DNA of 39,612 nt from Cytidiella melzeri (Eukaryota > Basidiomycota > Agaricomycetes > Polyporales > Irpicaceae), in NCBI GenBank assembly GCA_022592445.1, contig JABYQR010000398.1, forward strand, positions 1 through 39,612, in the 5' to 3' direction. The notes below the pieces were generated by a model, which saw only the letters and a program-made list of their open reading frames with translations, had not been told where the DNA came from and made no database searches. The stretch's first letter is position 1; each line of letters starts with the position of its first letter. Of this stretch, positions 30,968 through 39,612 are shown piece after piece. Position numbers and translations under genes: made by a program.

Positions 30968-31546
30968 AAGGCCGAAGATCTTGAGCAGTTCCTTATTGTC
31001 GAGGATGACGGAGGCATCAACTTCTTGCCAGAGCTGACCACATTCTTCAAGCTGTTCAACAAGAGGGCATGAGCCGTTGATTGTGTGAAGGAAGTTCTGC
31101 TTGAACTTGAGGAACGCAGAGAGAGTGGTCGAGGCAGAGTAGTTGGCCTTAAGCTTAGCGTAGATCTTGGCTGCAGAGTTGGTCTCGAGGTCAAAGAGAT
31201 GGTGGACAGAGCTGTCAACGGTCGCGAGGAGAACCAGAGTGACGTTGGCGTCGGCCTTGCACCAGTTGTTGTAGTCCGTGTTGGTGGACGCGGGCTTTAC
31301 CAGAGAAGGGTCGACCATGCCAGACGCGGCTTGCGTCTTGAGGAACTGGATGAACAGCATGTTCCATTCCTTCCAGTTGTTGGCACCAGTCAGCTTAGGC
31401 AGCAAGTTGAGTTTGATGAACGAGGAGTTGCTGGAAGTGTTCTTGACGAACAACGAACCAGCGGCAGAGGGACCTGCAGAGGCAGGAGTGGACACAGCAG
31501 GGCCAGACAATGTCAAACCACCTGTGGGAGGTGTAGTGCTTGACAT
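30968..31546 (-). pseudogene. gag: Copia gag 5' part
   Basis: ATG at 31546, 155 bp downstream of the 5' LTR. The product starts MSSTTPPTGGLTLSGPA (flexible N terminus), then LNLLPKLTGANNWKEWNMLF, the LxGxNNYxxW motif of UBN2/copia Gag proteins, then SVHHLFDLETNSAAKIYAKL and FLKFKQNFLHTINGSCPLVE. It ends at LLKIFGLL where LTR A is inserted. Gag forms the particle shell. This half has no stop or frameshift. Confidence 0.9.
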
Positions 31547-31701
31547 GTTGGTATGACGTTAAGGATATGGATATGAAGACCTGGAGTTGTGTGTCGACGT
31601 TGATTGGAGCGAAGTGCAGATGGGCGCGATAAGGTGAACGACGAGTGTTGATTAGAGCCAGGCAGGGCTCATAACCTAAAGCCGGTCAAATGTATTCAAC
31701 A

Positions 31702-32121
31702 CGTCTAGAGGCAGAGATGTGATGCGCAGTCGTAATCCCACTTGCCGTCGTAAGAACCTAAGACACACAAGCAAAGCGAGTTAATCCAGGTGCAAAAGAG
31801 AAAGAGCACGATTAGCATAATGACTGTACCTAAGACACACGAGCGAAGCAAGTTAACTACAGGTACAGGCTGTGAGCATATTGCATATGTGAGGGACAAC
31901 GAAGAATACTCACTCCAGGTGCGAAAGAGAAAGAGCACAATGGAGTGTCAGGAGCGGGGGTGAAGGTATATAAGACGAAGCCCTCAGGCAACCCAAAAAG
32001 GAAAATCTGTGATACAGATGTGTCCGCATGAAGAAAGAACAATAAGGTGACCATATACGGAAGACAAAGGAAAGTCCAGTAACTACAAGTCCGTGAGCCA
32101 GAGCTAAAAAGCCATTATTCA
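31702..32121 (-). repeat. 5' LTR of the copia element
   Basis: A 420-bp block aligned with 25185-25603, with scattered differences (about one in twelve by eye) and small indels. It ends on plus at GCCATTATTCA and is followed by CAACC. The inner end reads CGTCTAGAGG where the other LTR has TGTTGAGAGG, so its terminal dinucleotide is mutated. Confidence 0.9.
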
Positions 32122-32128
32122 CAACCAC

Positions 32129-32400
32129 AGTTACAATCAGAAATTAGCCTGTGGCAGTCCTGATGGGACTGAGGCAGTTCAGACATCAACAGGACGTGGT
32201 TGCATCAGCATAGAGCACAGCCTTTGATTCTTCCACTCAGTTTCACAACCATCAGCTGCTATCTAAGGAGGGGTTACAATCAGAAAATAGTCTGTGGCAG
32301 TCCTGATGGGGCTGAAGCAGTTCAGACATCAACAGGACATGGTTGCATCAGCATAGAGCACTGCCTTTGACTCTTCCACACAGCTTCACAACCACCAAAA
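32129..32400. repeat. Tandem duplication, ~143-bp period
   Basis: The stretch starting GTTACAATCAGAAATTAGCC at 32130 and that starting GTTACAATCAGAAAATAGTC at 32273 share GTGGCAGTCCTGATGGG, CAGTTCAGACATCAACAGGA and GGTTGCATCAGCATAGAGCA in the same order, ending at CTTCACAACCAcC. The copies differ at few positions. Confidence 0.9.
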
Positions 32401-32712
32401 TGACCCATATGTAATTCCAACAGTATGCAACTGTGAAGACACATGTAACATGTTTGAGAAGCTGATGTATCTTAGACATGCTCAACCCTATCACATTCTC
32501 ACAGCCATGTAGTGATGATATAAAGCCCCTTGCAACTGTCATCCTTGTACCTCAGAATACCGCCATTTCTCCAGGTCATCCCATTGCTTCAGTGCTGGTC
32601 AGTAAGTACATTGTTGTCTGCTTTACACTCACCTTTGGTCACTGTGCTGATATTCTCCTTACAGCTAGTTGTCTTTCAAGCCCCTTTATCATTCTGTATA
32701 CCAAGTATCATC

Positions 32713-33195
32713 ATGCAGTTCTTGACCTCTCTCATTCTGCTTGCTGCTGTTATCAATGGTGCATTACATACAGTGACTGTGTATGCCATCCCATACACCA
32801 GTACAGAATCCCGCTATACCACACACTCCAGCAAACCTGGCTTGGAGAGACAAAGCACAGGCACAGACACAGGCAACTTTCTCATTCCGCATGTCATCAA
32901 TCTCACCACACATATGGCCAGGTTCAAGCTACCATGGCGAAGGCTGCAGCAGTCCACAACTGTTCAAGTGGGAAAGCCTGTGAAATCGATCAACTTTGTA
33001 AAGACCCTACCATCAGATGAATATTACCACATCTATATGTCTGTTATCCACAAATCTGCGGAGGAATATGATGGTTTGGATGAGGAAGGAAAGCGCATGT
33101 GGGATGCAATCAATTACTGGAAGAGTCAATTCCCTGAAAACACCCGTTGGGGAAAGATACTGAGAGCAGGAAATGTTGTTTTGCGACCAGGGTAA
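32713..33195 (+). CDS. Possible small secreted protein, 160 aa
   Basis: ATG at 32713 opens MQFLTSLILLAAVINGALHT followed by VTVYAIP: a short N region, an apolar core of about 14 residues and small residues before a plausible signal-peptidase site, so secretion is likely. The mature part is polar, with DEYYHIYMSVIHKSAEEYDG and WDAINYWKSQFPENTRWGKI, ending LRAGNVVLRPG and a stop at 33193. It has no cysteine in the mature part. The frame also extends upstream to 32530, but the signal-like sequence picks this ATG. No family was recognised. It sits between the copia element and repeat D with no frameshift, unlike its neighbours. A gene prediction artefact remains possible. Confidence 0.45.
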   Translation: MQFLTSLILLAAVINGALHTVTVYAIPYTSTESRYTTHSSKPGLERQSTGTDTGNFLIPHVINLTTHMARFKLPWRRLQQSTTVQVGKPVKSINFVKTLPSDEYYHIYMSVIHKSAEEYDGLDEEGKRMWDAINYWKSQFPENTRWGKILRAGNVVLRPG

Positions 33196-33199
33196 AGGT

Positions 33200-33479
33200 A
33201 GTCTGTCTATTGGCAAATACAAAAACTAGCATTCAGTACCTCTGTAGGCTATTATATCTCAATGTTGTCTTTGCACACATGCAGCCATAGCTTGATTTCG
33301 ATTGCCTCTGAGTCTGCAAAAACTCACCATAAATGCTCCTTTTCATCCCTAGCAGCTGGGTAAAAAGAGTTGTTGGTCTTCCCCCTCAACTTCAAGGTGT
33401 AGTTGGTCAAGGTTTAGTTGTTCACAGCAGGTTTGTTTTTCTTTGTCCCCCTTCTGCAACGAGGCCACCTAGGTAGGAT
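33200..33479. other. Unassigned sequence downstream of the secreted-protein ORF
   Basis: Probable 3' flank. Nothing else is recognisable; a T-rich stretch (TTGTTTTTCTTTGTCCCCC) is at 33428. Confidence 0.4.
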
Positions 33480-33985
33480 CTTCATAGCATAGGAGCTGCT
33501 TACAATTACAAGATAGTATTACTACAGATGATGATGCGGAGAAGAAGAATAGTTACCAAAAAGGAAATCCCCAGCAAAGGAAAATGTTTTGGTTTGAGAC
33601 GGCAACAAGAATAAATAGAAATGTGAGACAGTCAGGCACATCAGGCACGCGAGGTAGAAAAGACACGGATGGCGCAAGGGCTACGACAGGATAGGGACAG
33701 GAAATGTGGGAGAAGGGGCTGGATGGGCAAGGGTGAAAGAGGCATAGAAAAGAGCGAGAGAAGGGGAGAGGAGGAGGGGGAGGGGGGAGGAGAGGGGAGT
33801 AGTGGAGTGGTGCAATCATGGCGAGACAATATAAAGTGTGTAAATAAAGAAAAGTGCATGTACGATGTGAATGGTACAGTTCAAGAATTTATGAGTATGT
33901 GAATGACCTCAATCTCTTCAACTTGTATCGGGACCTTCACCAATGCTTTGCTGATGAACTGTTGACGTTGACTGTTGAAAGATCA
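33480..33985 (-). repeat. Dispersed repeat family D, copy 3 (longest)
   Basis: The reverse complement contains both the block shared with 12272-12510 (AACAGTTCATCAGCAAAGCA, AGTTGAAGAGATTGAGG, ACTGTACCATTCACAT) and the block shared with 24785-24945 (CTGACTGTCTCACATTTCTA, AATTGTAAGCAGCTC). This joins the other two copies into one element of at least 500 bp. A purine-only tract on plus (33745-33800) lies in its middle. Confidence 0.7.
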
Positions 33986-34469
33986 AACACGCTAATCACC
34001 GCATATATAAAGGTGCTACTCCAGTATGCAAAGGGTGTGAGCACCTGTTCATTTTCAGAGTCTATGTCAATTTGCTGTGCTTACCAGGTAAGGATGCCAC
34101 TTCTTTCTTGAGGCATGAACTTCAGGTTCTCAGTAGCAATTTACATAAATAAACAAATTGTGAATACAACACTCATAGTACAATACAAAAGCCATGTTAT
34201 TTGGAGACCTCTTCCCAATCACTTTCACCTCTAGGTGTACCACAGACAGAACATGCCAGATGGTCTGATTTGTTTGTTCTGAAGAGGTGTTAGCCATCAA
34301 TACGCAATCTTTGTATAATAAGATTAGCACATACAGTGTGCACACCAAGCCCGACCAACCACTGCTTGCAGTCCCAGCATGGCTAGATTGAGCAGGTACC
34401 TTCTCTTTCACCTTCTCACTAGCATGCGATAAACCATCAACTGCCGCTGATGTGCCACATGCTGGAGTA
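33986..34469. other. Unassigned sequence between repeat D and the WLM pseudogene
   Basis: No supported gene. The minus-strand continuation of the WLM pseudogene frame (34130-34469) is not family-like after LMPCTPACG and is treated as its 3' flank. Confidence 0.45.
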
Positions 34470-35884
34470 CAAGGCATCAGGAAGTTGTCGATAAAGGTGT
34501 CAAGGGTGGTCTGCTTCAGCCTTTCTGCGTTGGCATCTGAATCGAGAAGTGTTTGTTGTCGGTCTTGGTCTGTCTCTGGTCTGAAGGAGTCAGACTCTGA
34601 ATCTGAGTCCTCAAGATCCACAGAAGAACTCGATGCTGGCTCTAGACAACAAAGAAGTGTTGAGGAACTCTGTTGACAACACTGAGGATAAACAGTACCT
34701 GTGGTTTGGCTTTGCAATGCTAACAACCGACATTCAGAAGCAATAGCATGAGCTTCCCTAGCCTCTTTGGTGCTTTAACGGTGTCAGTCATTACATCAAT
34801 AAGCCCATGACCTTGAGGTTTACCTGTCAGCCTGCTTTCAAAACCCTGCACCTGCTTTCTTAATGCTCTCATCTTCAACGTGTTCATCCAAGGCTCTTCC
34901 AACCCCATTAAAGGTTCCCTGCGCTGTTACACGTGACCCAGCCTTGCATTTCCTGGTTGTTTGATGGCAAGTGTGGGTTGAAGGCCCGCTGTGTTGTTTG
35001 TGTCGTTGCAAGGAGGAAGGCTGAGGTTGGAAGTGAGCACCGCCACACTGGATTGATTCAAAGAAGGTGTGAGGGTGACTGGCAGAGTTATGAGGTTATA
35101 CACACTTCCCATATACTCAGGTAATCCGGTCTTGTCCAGTCCCTGACCGCCTACGCGGGCAGAGTCTCCAAGACGCTTGCCTGAGGACCAATAGCCTGGG
35201 ATTTGAGGTCAAATACCGCGTGGTTAGAGGGAGGATGTAAACATACCATCTCCATAGTAGCCCTTTTTCTGCAGCTCCTTCACCTCTCTGCAAAGCTGTG
35301 CCCACAGAGCTTGAAAGGCAGGGCCATGATTCATATGCTGCATTGGAGCAGGTGAGTGTTGCAGGTATGATGAGGGTTGCACAGCATACCTTGATGTGTG
35401 TCAGCTAGCTCCTTGCTTCAGGAGACACAATTACTATTTACACGGAAGAAAAAATGTACCTCATCACAAAGAGTCCCCAGGAGAGATGACACCTGCCAAA
35501 AAATTCCCAGTGGCATCCCTGAGCACTATTTCTAAAGTTGCACAAGGAGTCAACATGGACCCCCTGCCACTAGGACCAAAACTCACTGATAACTTTATTG
35601 CTGTTCTAATTGCACCCCAAAAATACTTTGTTGTACTGGTACTGAACATAACGTGGTCAGAATCCTCATACATGTAATCGCTTGAACAGACATGGACATA
35701 CCTCCTCAATGCTGCTCACCTGAAGTTGATGAGCCTTCATGACAGGCTTGACCTGCGCCATCATGGCTCGGAGCAGCTGTCTGGCATCCTCCTGGGCAGC
35801 TGCATCCCGGACTGGCAGAGGGACAATGAAGTTGACATATGAATTAGGGTTAGCCTCCCGTTCTTTGAGCCTGTGGTGCACCAT
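34470..35884 (-). pseudogene. WLM-domain metalloprotease (Wss1-like), decayed
   Basis: ATG at 35884: MVHHRLKEREANPNSYVNFI and ARQLLRAMMAQVKPVMKAHQ, the start of the WLM domain, ending SSIEE at a GTATGT donor. Further exons: LEIVLRDATGNFL (near 35520), a short exon at 35416-35391, and HMNHGPAFQALW then LCREVKELQKKGYYGDG (35337-35250), GYWSSGKRLGDSARVGGQGL and LPEYM (35205-35110). Later come SRVTAQGTFNGVGRALDEHV (34940) and RPETDQDRQQTLLDSDANAE (34580), the acidic tail of these proteins. WLM proteases such as Wss1/SPRTN cut proteins crosslinked to DNA. The HELAHIK exon here reads KELA followed by four extra bases, so the first zinc His is lost and the frame broken. A TGA at 34838-34840 stands in place of Arg. 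Confidence 0.8.
35391..35416 (-). pseudogene. Damaged zinc-site exon of the WLM pseudogene
   Basis: On the minus strand, CAAGGAGCTAGCTGACACAC+ATCAAG lies between an acceptor (TCCTGAAG) and a GTATGC donor. In WLM proteins this exon encodes the HELAHIK end of HExxHxxHxxxH. Here AAG (Lys) replaces the first His codon, and GACA is inserted before the CAC ATC AAG that encodes HIK. Confidence 0.6.
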
Positions 35885-36089
35885 CTAGATGGAGATGGAC
35901 ATTGGTAAGGATGTATACAACATGTGATGAACTCACCTCAGAGTTTGTTCAATCCAACTTATGCAGCTGGGCAACACAGTTGCACAGGTTTACACAACAG
36001 CTCTGGCAACACAGTTGCACAAGATGCGGGAGCAATTGAACAACACAGGCAGTCCAAGAACAATACAGGTGTCTAGAACAACTGAGATA

Positions 36090-36372
36090 GCAAAAGCAGG
36101 AGTGAAACCAGCAGTGAGGGCGAGGCTGAGAGCAACAACAAGGGCAAAGGTGCAGAAGGGAGAGGGCAAGGACAAGAAATGCTGAGGGTGAGGACGTGGA
36201 AGGGAGAGGGCAAAAGAAAAGGCAAAAGCAAGAGTGAGAGCAGTCAAGGGCATGGGCAACAATGAGGGCAAGGGCAACAACAAGGGCAACAAGGGAGAGG
36301 GAGAGGGCAACGACGAGGGCAACAACAAGGGCAACAACAAGGGAGAGGGCGAGGGCAACAACAACTCATTGT
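36090..36372 (+). repeat. GGGCAA-based minisatellite
   Basis: Purine-rich array of GGGCAACAACAA, GGGAGAGGGCAA and GGGCAAGGGCAACAACAAGG variants, densest at 36245-36360. Frames on both strands through it are of low complexity. Confidence 0.85.
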
Positions 36373-37239
36373 TGTAACCAATGCCAATGAGAGACACATC
36401 TGCGGTAGGATTGAGTGAGACAGCTTAGGTGTTGTGTAACTCTGCGGCTGCTCGTTCTAGCACCTTCCCACAGACATGTTGTACGGGAAAAAGGGAGATG
36501 AGAAAGATAATTGACGCGACTTACCGTTCAAGTGGGTGCAATTGGGGCTCAGCTGTGTAGCTAGGTAAAGCATGGCAAGGGCTGAAGATGAGAAGGCGAC
36601 GTACCTGCAGTCCAAAACCTGCCAAATCCTATCCCAATCCTATCTCACAAAACTTCCTTTGTGTCCAGCTACTGAGCAAGTATTGTCAGACTGCTCAATG
36701 CGGTTTGTGACTACGCCACAGGCATGTCGAGTCGGTACCATGCCACAAGCATGTACTAAACAATGAGTGGCGAGGAGGAGGGCAACAAGGGCGAGGACGA
36801 GTTGCAGGTGATGGCAAGAAGTGACACAATGCCAAGAAGTGCGTTGGAGCGGACACAGCAAGACAGGAAAAATAGTAGTCTTGAACCAGACGATTCGGAA
36901 GTCGCCGCGCTCCTTCCTTTTCCAGGCTTGCGGAGTTCCAAAAAGACAAAGAGACCGCACGCCTGGACGTCTGGTGTAATTGGTATGGGGTGCGTACCGA
37001 TCAATCGTACGTGACAAAATCAGGTCGCGCGTCGCAACCAGCGACACAGCGTGGCCCGAAAGGAAACTTGATGTAGCTCACCACCCGTTCATGACTTTCT
37101 CTGTTCAGCATTTCCGTAGGTAGCTGCAGTACATAGCTTTTATTTAATGCATGTTTTGAGTAAGTAGCATGAGAATTGAGCAAAGCAATCTTCATTTACA
37201 CTTCATACCCACCGCGCCTGAGCTAATGGAAGTGCGATG
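36373..37239. other. Unassigned sequence
   Basis: Frames exist on both strands (for example plus 36763-37014 and minus 36640-37047) but none has a recognisable motif or clear exon signals. Nothing is called. Confidence 0.45.
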
Positions 37240-37742
37240 CCACCAGGTCGCGTCCTAGGCCGACTGCTTCCACTCTTGTGACAGCTCTTAACACCCTTAT
37301 CGTGCAGAGACGGCGGCTTGTGCCAGTGTTTGAAGATACCTGGTAATTGCTTGCAGCGCATCAGCGCAGTTCAAGCATATCTTGATGTGAGTGAGCACAC
37401 ATCTACTTCATTATCTCGCAAGTCTACTCACCTTATGACCGACTGCCTGTGCACCATACACCCGGGTATCTCAAGGTTCCAGCTGAGATAATGCAAGAAA
37501 GTGGCGGTGTCCATCTGGAGGCTGGCCATGAAGTCGATAATTTGGACCATTTTTGCTGCAATAGCTCCGTGGTCCAGAGTCTCTAGGTGCCGCGCAAAGG
37601 TGTTCGTTCGTCCTAGGGGGTCGCGAGGATTGTTGAAGTCCGCGTCAATGCGCGCAGCGTCCTCGTCTGAAATTGGGTCAACTTCTGCTGGGTGACGTTC
37701 GTCGTCGCCATTGTCGAGTACATCAAACGGAGGGGGAGGCAT
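37240..37742 (-). pseudogene. 5' fragment of a DUF6589-type gene
   Basis: ATG at 37742 (VMPPPPFDVLDNGDDERHPA). Then KMVQIIDFMASLQMDTATFL and HYLSWNLEI, exon end AAG|GTGAGT near 37435. The next exon (from about 37387) reads YA*TALMRCKQLPGIFKHWH and KPPSLHDKGVKS. The set FMxSLxMDxxxFLxxLSW ... YARTALMxSxxLPGILxxWHKPP is what I recall at the N terminus of agaricomycete proteins with a downstream DUF6589 domain. The star is a TGA (37371-37373) at the Arg position. The DUF6589 part itself is absent, so only the first two exons remain. Confidence 0.55.
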
Positions 37743-39020
37743 CACACGAATTGTATGAGGGACTCGCGCAAAAACAGTTGTATTGGTGATAGTAAGGAAC
37801 AGCGTTAACAATATTGGGCACTAATAAGGTCAAAGAAGCCTTGCTTCGCATCACGCGCAATTGATCGGTACGCACCAGGCCCCCGGAATGCTCTCAGAGA
37901 GCTCATATTAGGCGCCGGACATAAATCGACCTTTTGAAGGCGGTACGTCCAAAAGTTTTGGGGATATAAAGGCCAAAATTTCTGCCGAGGACCAAAATTC
38001 TGAGGGGACATAACAGGTCCCGGAGGTCCGAGGTCCGATCTGGTCAGGGACATAGCTGCGCGTCGGCCTGCGATCACTTTGCTCCACCATGTCTCACCAC
38101 ACTCAGGATTCACCGCCCCCGCCTTGTCGTACCTCAATCGCAATCTGAGGCTACTAGCGTTGTTGTCAAGAGATCGTACCGGGCTGCGATGGTGCACCCT
38201 TTTTGTCGGGTGACAGCAGAGAAAATATGGCGGTCAGTCTTCTTATGCTCACAGCGACTACTGTACCTTTACGACCGTAGCGGGGGTCACGGTCACGGTG
38301 AGATCGACTTTTGTTGTTATTTTGGTCAATGTCACGGGTCACGGAGGGCTCATGTTGTTAAATTTACGAGCTCTCTACAACTGGGTTTGTCGGGCCTGCG
38401 GTGCAAAGGGAGTAAAACCATTGGTGAGGACAGGTAGGGGAAGCAATTGACCGTGAGCAACAGCTCCCTCATGTATTTTCAGTCCTCTCAGCCCAAGTGT
38501 CGGGATTCAAGCCCCGCCGTAACGGAAAGTTCACCACAGCTGTTCATTCTGGCGGCAAGTTTTGCTTCGTCAAATAAAATAGCTATGCTTCTATCATGTA
38601 CTTATGTAGAAGGCTTTAATGTATGTTCACTGAACATGCATACCATGGAGGAAGGAGAATCGAAAGCATGGCCACGGCCACACTCAGGGTGGCGCCACAA
38701 AGTTCCATATCGGGTTCTTTGTGCTCTCTCATTGGTTGCTGACTATACTTTGATCGTTTCAACCTTAACCTTGAATTGAAAGGTTTTCTGAGGTGCGGTT
38801 GATGAATACAAAGTGATATAAGAATATTTCTTATGTGGTAACAACCGGGGATTCATGTTTTAACAAAGTGGAATATGTGTGTGAGGGGTAGAGGCTGTTA
38901 AGCTTCGAAGATGAGTCTTATTATTCTTGCTGCTTCAGCAGCTCTGCTTATATACATGTCTGTATCTACTTATGTAAGCGACTACTATACATGTCTACTT
39001 CAGCTATTCTACTGTACTAC
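37743..39020. other. Unassigned sequence
   Basis: No supported gene. A minus frame at 37805-38197 is open for 130 residues but is rich in Arg/Pro with no recognisable motif and no exon signals. Short GGTCACGG repeats are at 38286-38342. The rest is AT-rich. Confidence 0.45.
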
Positions 39021-39028
39021 TAAGTGCA

Positions 39029-39134
39029 TGACTCATGCATGACTCATGCTATGAGTGCATGACTCATGCATGACTCATTGTATGACTAGGCTCAGCACTT
39101 GTACCAGAGGCGTACATAATGAGTAAATGACTCA
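39029..39134 (+). promoter_or_regulatory. Cluster of five TGACTCA (AP-1/Gcn4-type) sites
   Basis: TGACTCA occurs at 39029, 39040, 39060, 39071 and 39128. The first four form two pairs with an 11-bp spacing each, inside a repeated GCATGACTCATGCATGACTC unit. TGACTCA is the binding site of Gcn4/AP-1 bZIP factors. It lies about 155 bp upstream of a candidate LTR start. Confidence 0.6.
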
Positions 39135-39288
39135 TGCTAGTACTTGTCCTCAGATGTATGCTTTAGGCATCCTCTGGAGTCATATGTGCTTTCCATGTCA
39201 TTTCCTATGCTACTAGAACACAGGCGCACATGTATGTATAGTACTACTACAACCCATATCTGTACATCTCAGCTAATGTGATGGTTAC

Positions 39289-39612
39289 TGTCACGAACAT
39301 GCACACTTTTTCCCTTTCTTTTCCTTTTAATTTCTTTATCTTATCTTATCAATGGTACATGGCTACTGCATGTGATCAAGTGCATGTGACAGACTGGTCA
39401 CATGATCATAGAAGGTGCTGGAACATTGTGGAACATTGTAGAACATCGCACCATAGCACACCATACGTTCCCACAGCAGTGTTAGGAGTACAGACCCGGT
39501 ACCAGGGGTCCTTGTCTGAGATGTATATAAACCCACCCTGTAGCTCCCTAAAGACCTCAGATTCTACCTCCTGGTCCTTAGGTGACGTTCACCTTGTACT
39601 AGTCTCACCACT
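39289..39612 (+). repeat. Start of an LTR related to family A (cut by window end)
   Basis: TGTCACGAACATGCAC at 39289 resembles the TGTCACAG start of LTR A. Further shared layout: GGAACATTGTGGAACATTGT (39420; LTR A has GGAACTTGTGGAACTTGCTG), CCGGTACCAGGGGTCCTTG, the TATA box GATGTATATAAACCC (39520) and a CT-rich downstream part. The end is outside the window, so no duplication can be checked. Confidence 0.55.

Larger units (their letters stand above)
25185..32121 (-). mobile_element. Ty1/copia retrotransposon with two nested solo LTRs
   Basis: On the minus strand: 5' LTR (32121-31702), leader, gag, protease, GAG-pre-integrase, integrase, RT, RNase H, polypurine tract, 3' LTR (25603-25185). 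Integrase before RT is the copia order. Without the nested LTRs it is about 5.5 kb, normal for the group. Its flanks CAACG (25180-25184) and CAACC (32122-32126) look like a decayed target duplication. Frameshifts, three or more stops and a lost RT aspartate show it is dead. Confidence 0.93.

Noticed and set aside
36100..36397. Frames through the GGGCAA array on both strands
   Set aside because: Low-complexity repeat translation; no protein evidence.
37805..38197. 130-residue minus frame as a gene
   Set aside because: No recognisable motif, Arg/Pro-biased, no exon signals, and the sequence on plus shows no conservation clues.
38500..38530. GGGATTCAAGCCCCGCC as a tRNA T-arm
   Set aside because: Two mismatches to the B box, and no D-arm, anticodon arm or acceptor stem on either strand.
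1..39612. Genetic code with TGA read as arginine
   Set aside because: The affected genes also carry frameshifts, deletions and lost catalytic residues, and other frames here end at TGA normally. Methylation-driven decay explains the stops better.
1..39612. CRISPR array, rRNA genes or bacterial defence system
   Set aside because: No regularly spaced direct repeats with unique spacers, no rRNA-like sequence, and introns plus LTR elements show a eukaryotic, fungal source.

Overview
The window looks like a transposon-rich, heterochromatin-like stretch of a filamentous basidiomycete, probably an agaricomycete. The evidence is a Plavaka-type DNA transposase (a family best known from basidiomycetes), Ty3 chromoviruses with chromodomains, short GT-AG introns, and broken pieces of genes with basidiomycete relatives (DUF6589-type ORF, WLM/Wss1-like protease, PAS-kinase-like kinase). 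No species can be named from sequence alone. Only two reading frames look intact: a Cys-rich 175-residue ORF at 14972-15499 and a possible secreted 160-residue protein at 32713-33195.

Layout. 1-5262: a Ty3 chromovirus (element A, + strand; its 5' part lies outside the window) with frameshifted pol and a solo LTR (family E) inserted between protease and RT. 5263-7607: a decayed kinase-like gene and unassigned sequence. 7608-11426: an internally deleted Ty3 chromovirus (element B, - strand). Its left LTR carries a fragment resembling the first exon of APC8/CDC23, itself split by a solo LTR of family C. 11427-13400: a gag scrap, an LTR B scrap, a dispersed repeat (family D) and a weak tRNA-like signal. 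13402-16142: a broken minus-strand ORF and the Cys-rich ORF. 16142-23097: a minus-strand block with a hypothetical coiled-coil gene, a ribonucleotide reductase small-subunit fragment, a second solo LTR E, and a multi-exon Plavaka transposase pseudogene. 23097-23808: a second solo LTR C. 25185-32121: a Ty1/copia element (- strand) whose gag was hit by a solo LTR A, which was in turn hit by a solo LTR B. 32122-39612: the possible secreted protein, family D, a WLM-protease pseudogene, a minisatellite, a DUF6589-type 5' fragment, a cluster of TGACTCA sites and the start of another LTR.

The insertion order can be read from target-site duplications: AATTT and GAAAC (E), CTTAG and AAAAG (C), GAGAG (A in copia), GCTTA (B in A). 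Across unrelated pseudogenes, many in-frame stops are TGA at places where the protein family has arginine. This fits C-to-T mutation of CGA codons, as expected where CpG methylation silences repeats. The genes do not form a working pathway. The region records repeated insertion, LTR-LTR recombination, capture of host gene pieces and mutational decay. Protein family calls rest on remembered family patterns; no database search was run.
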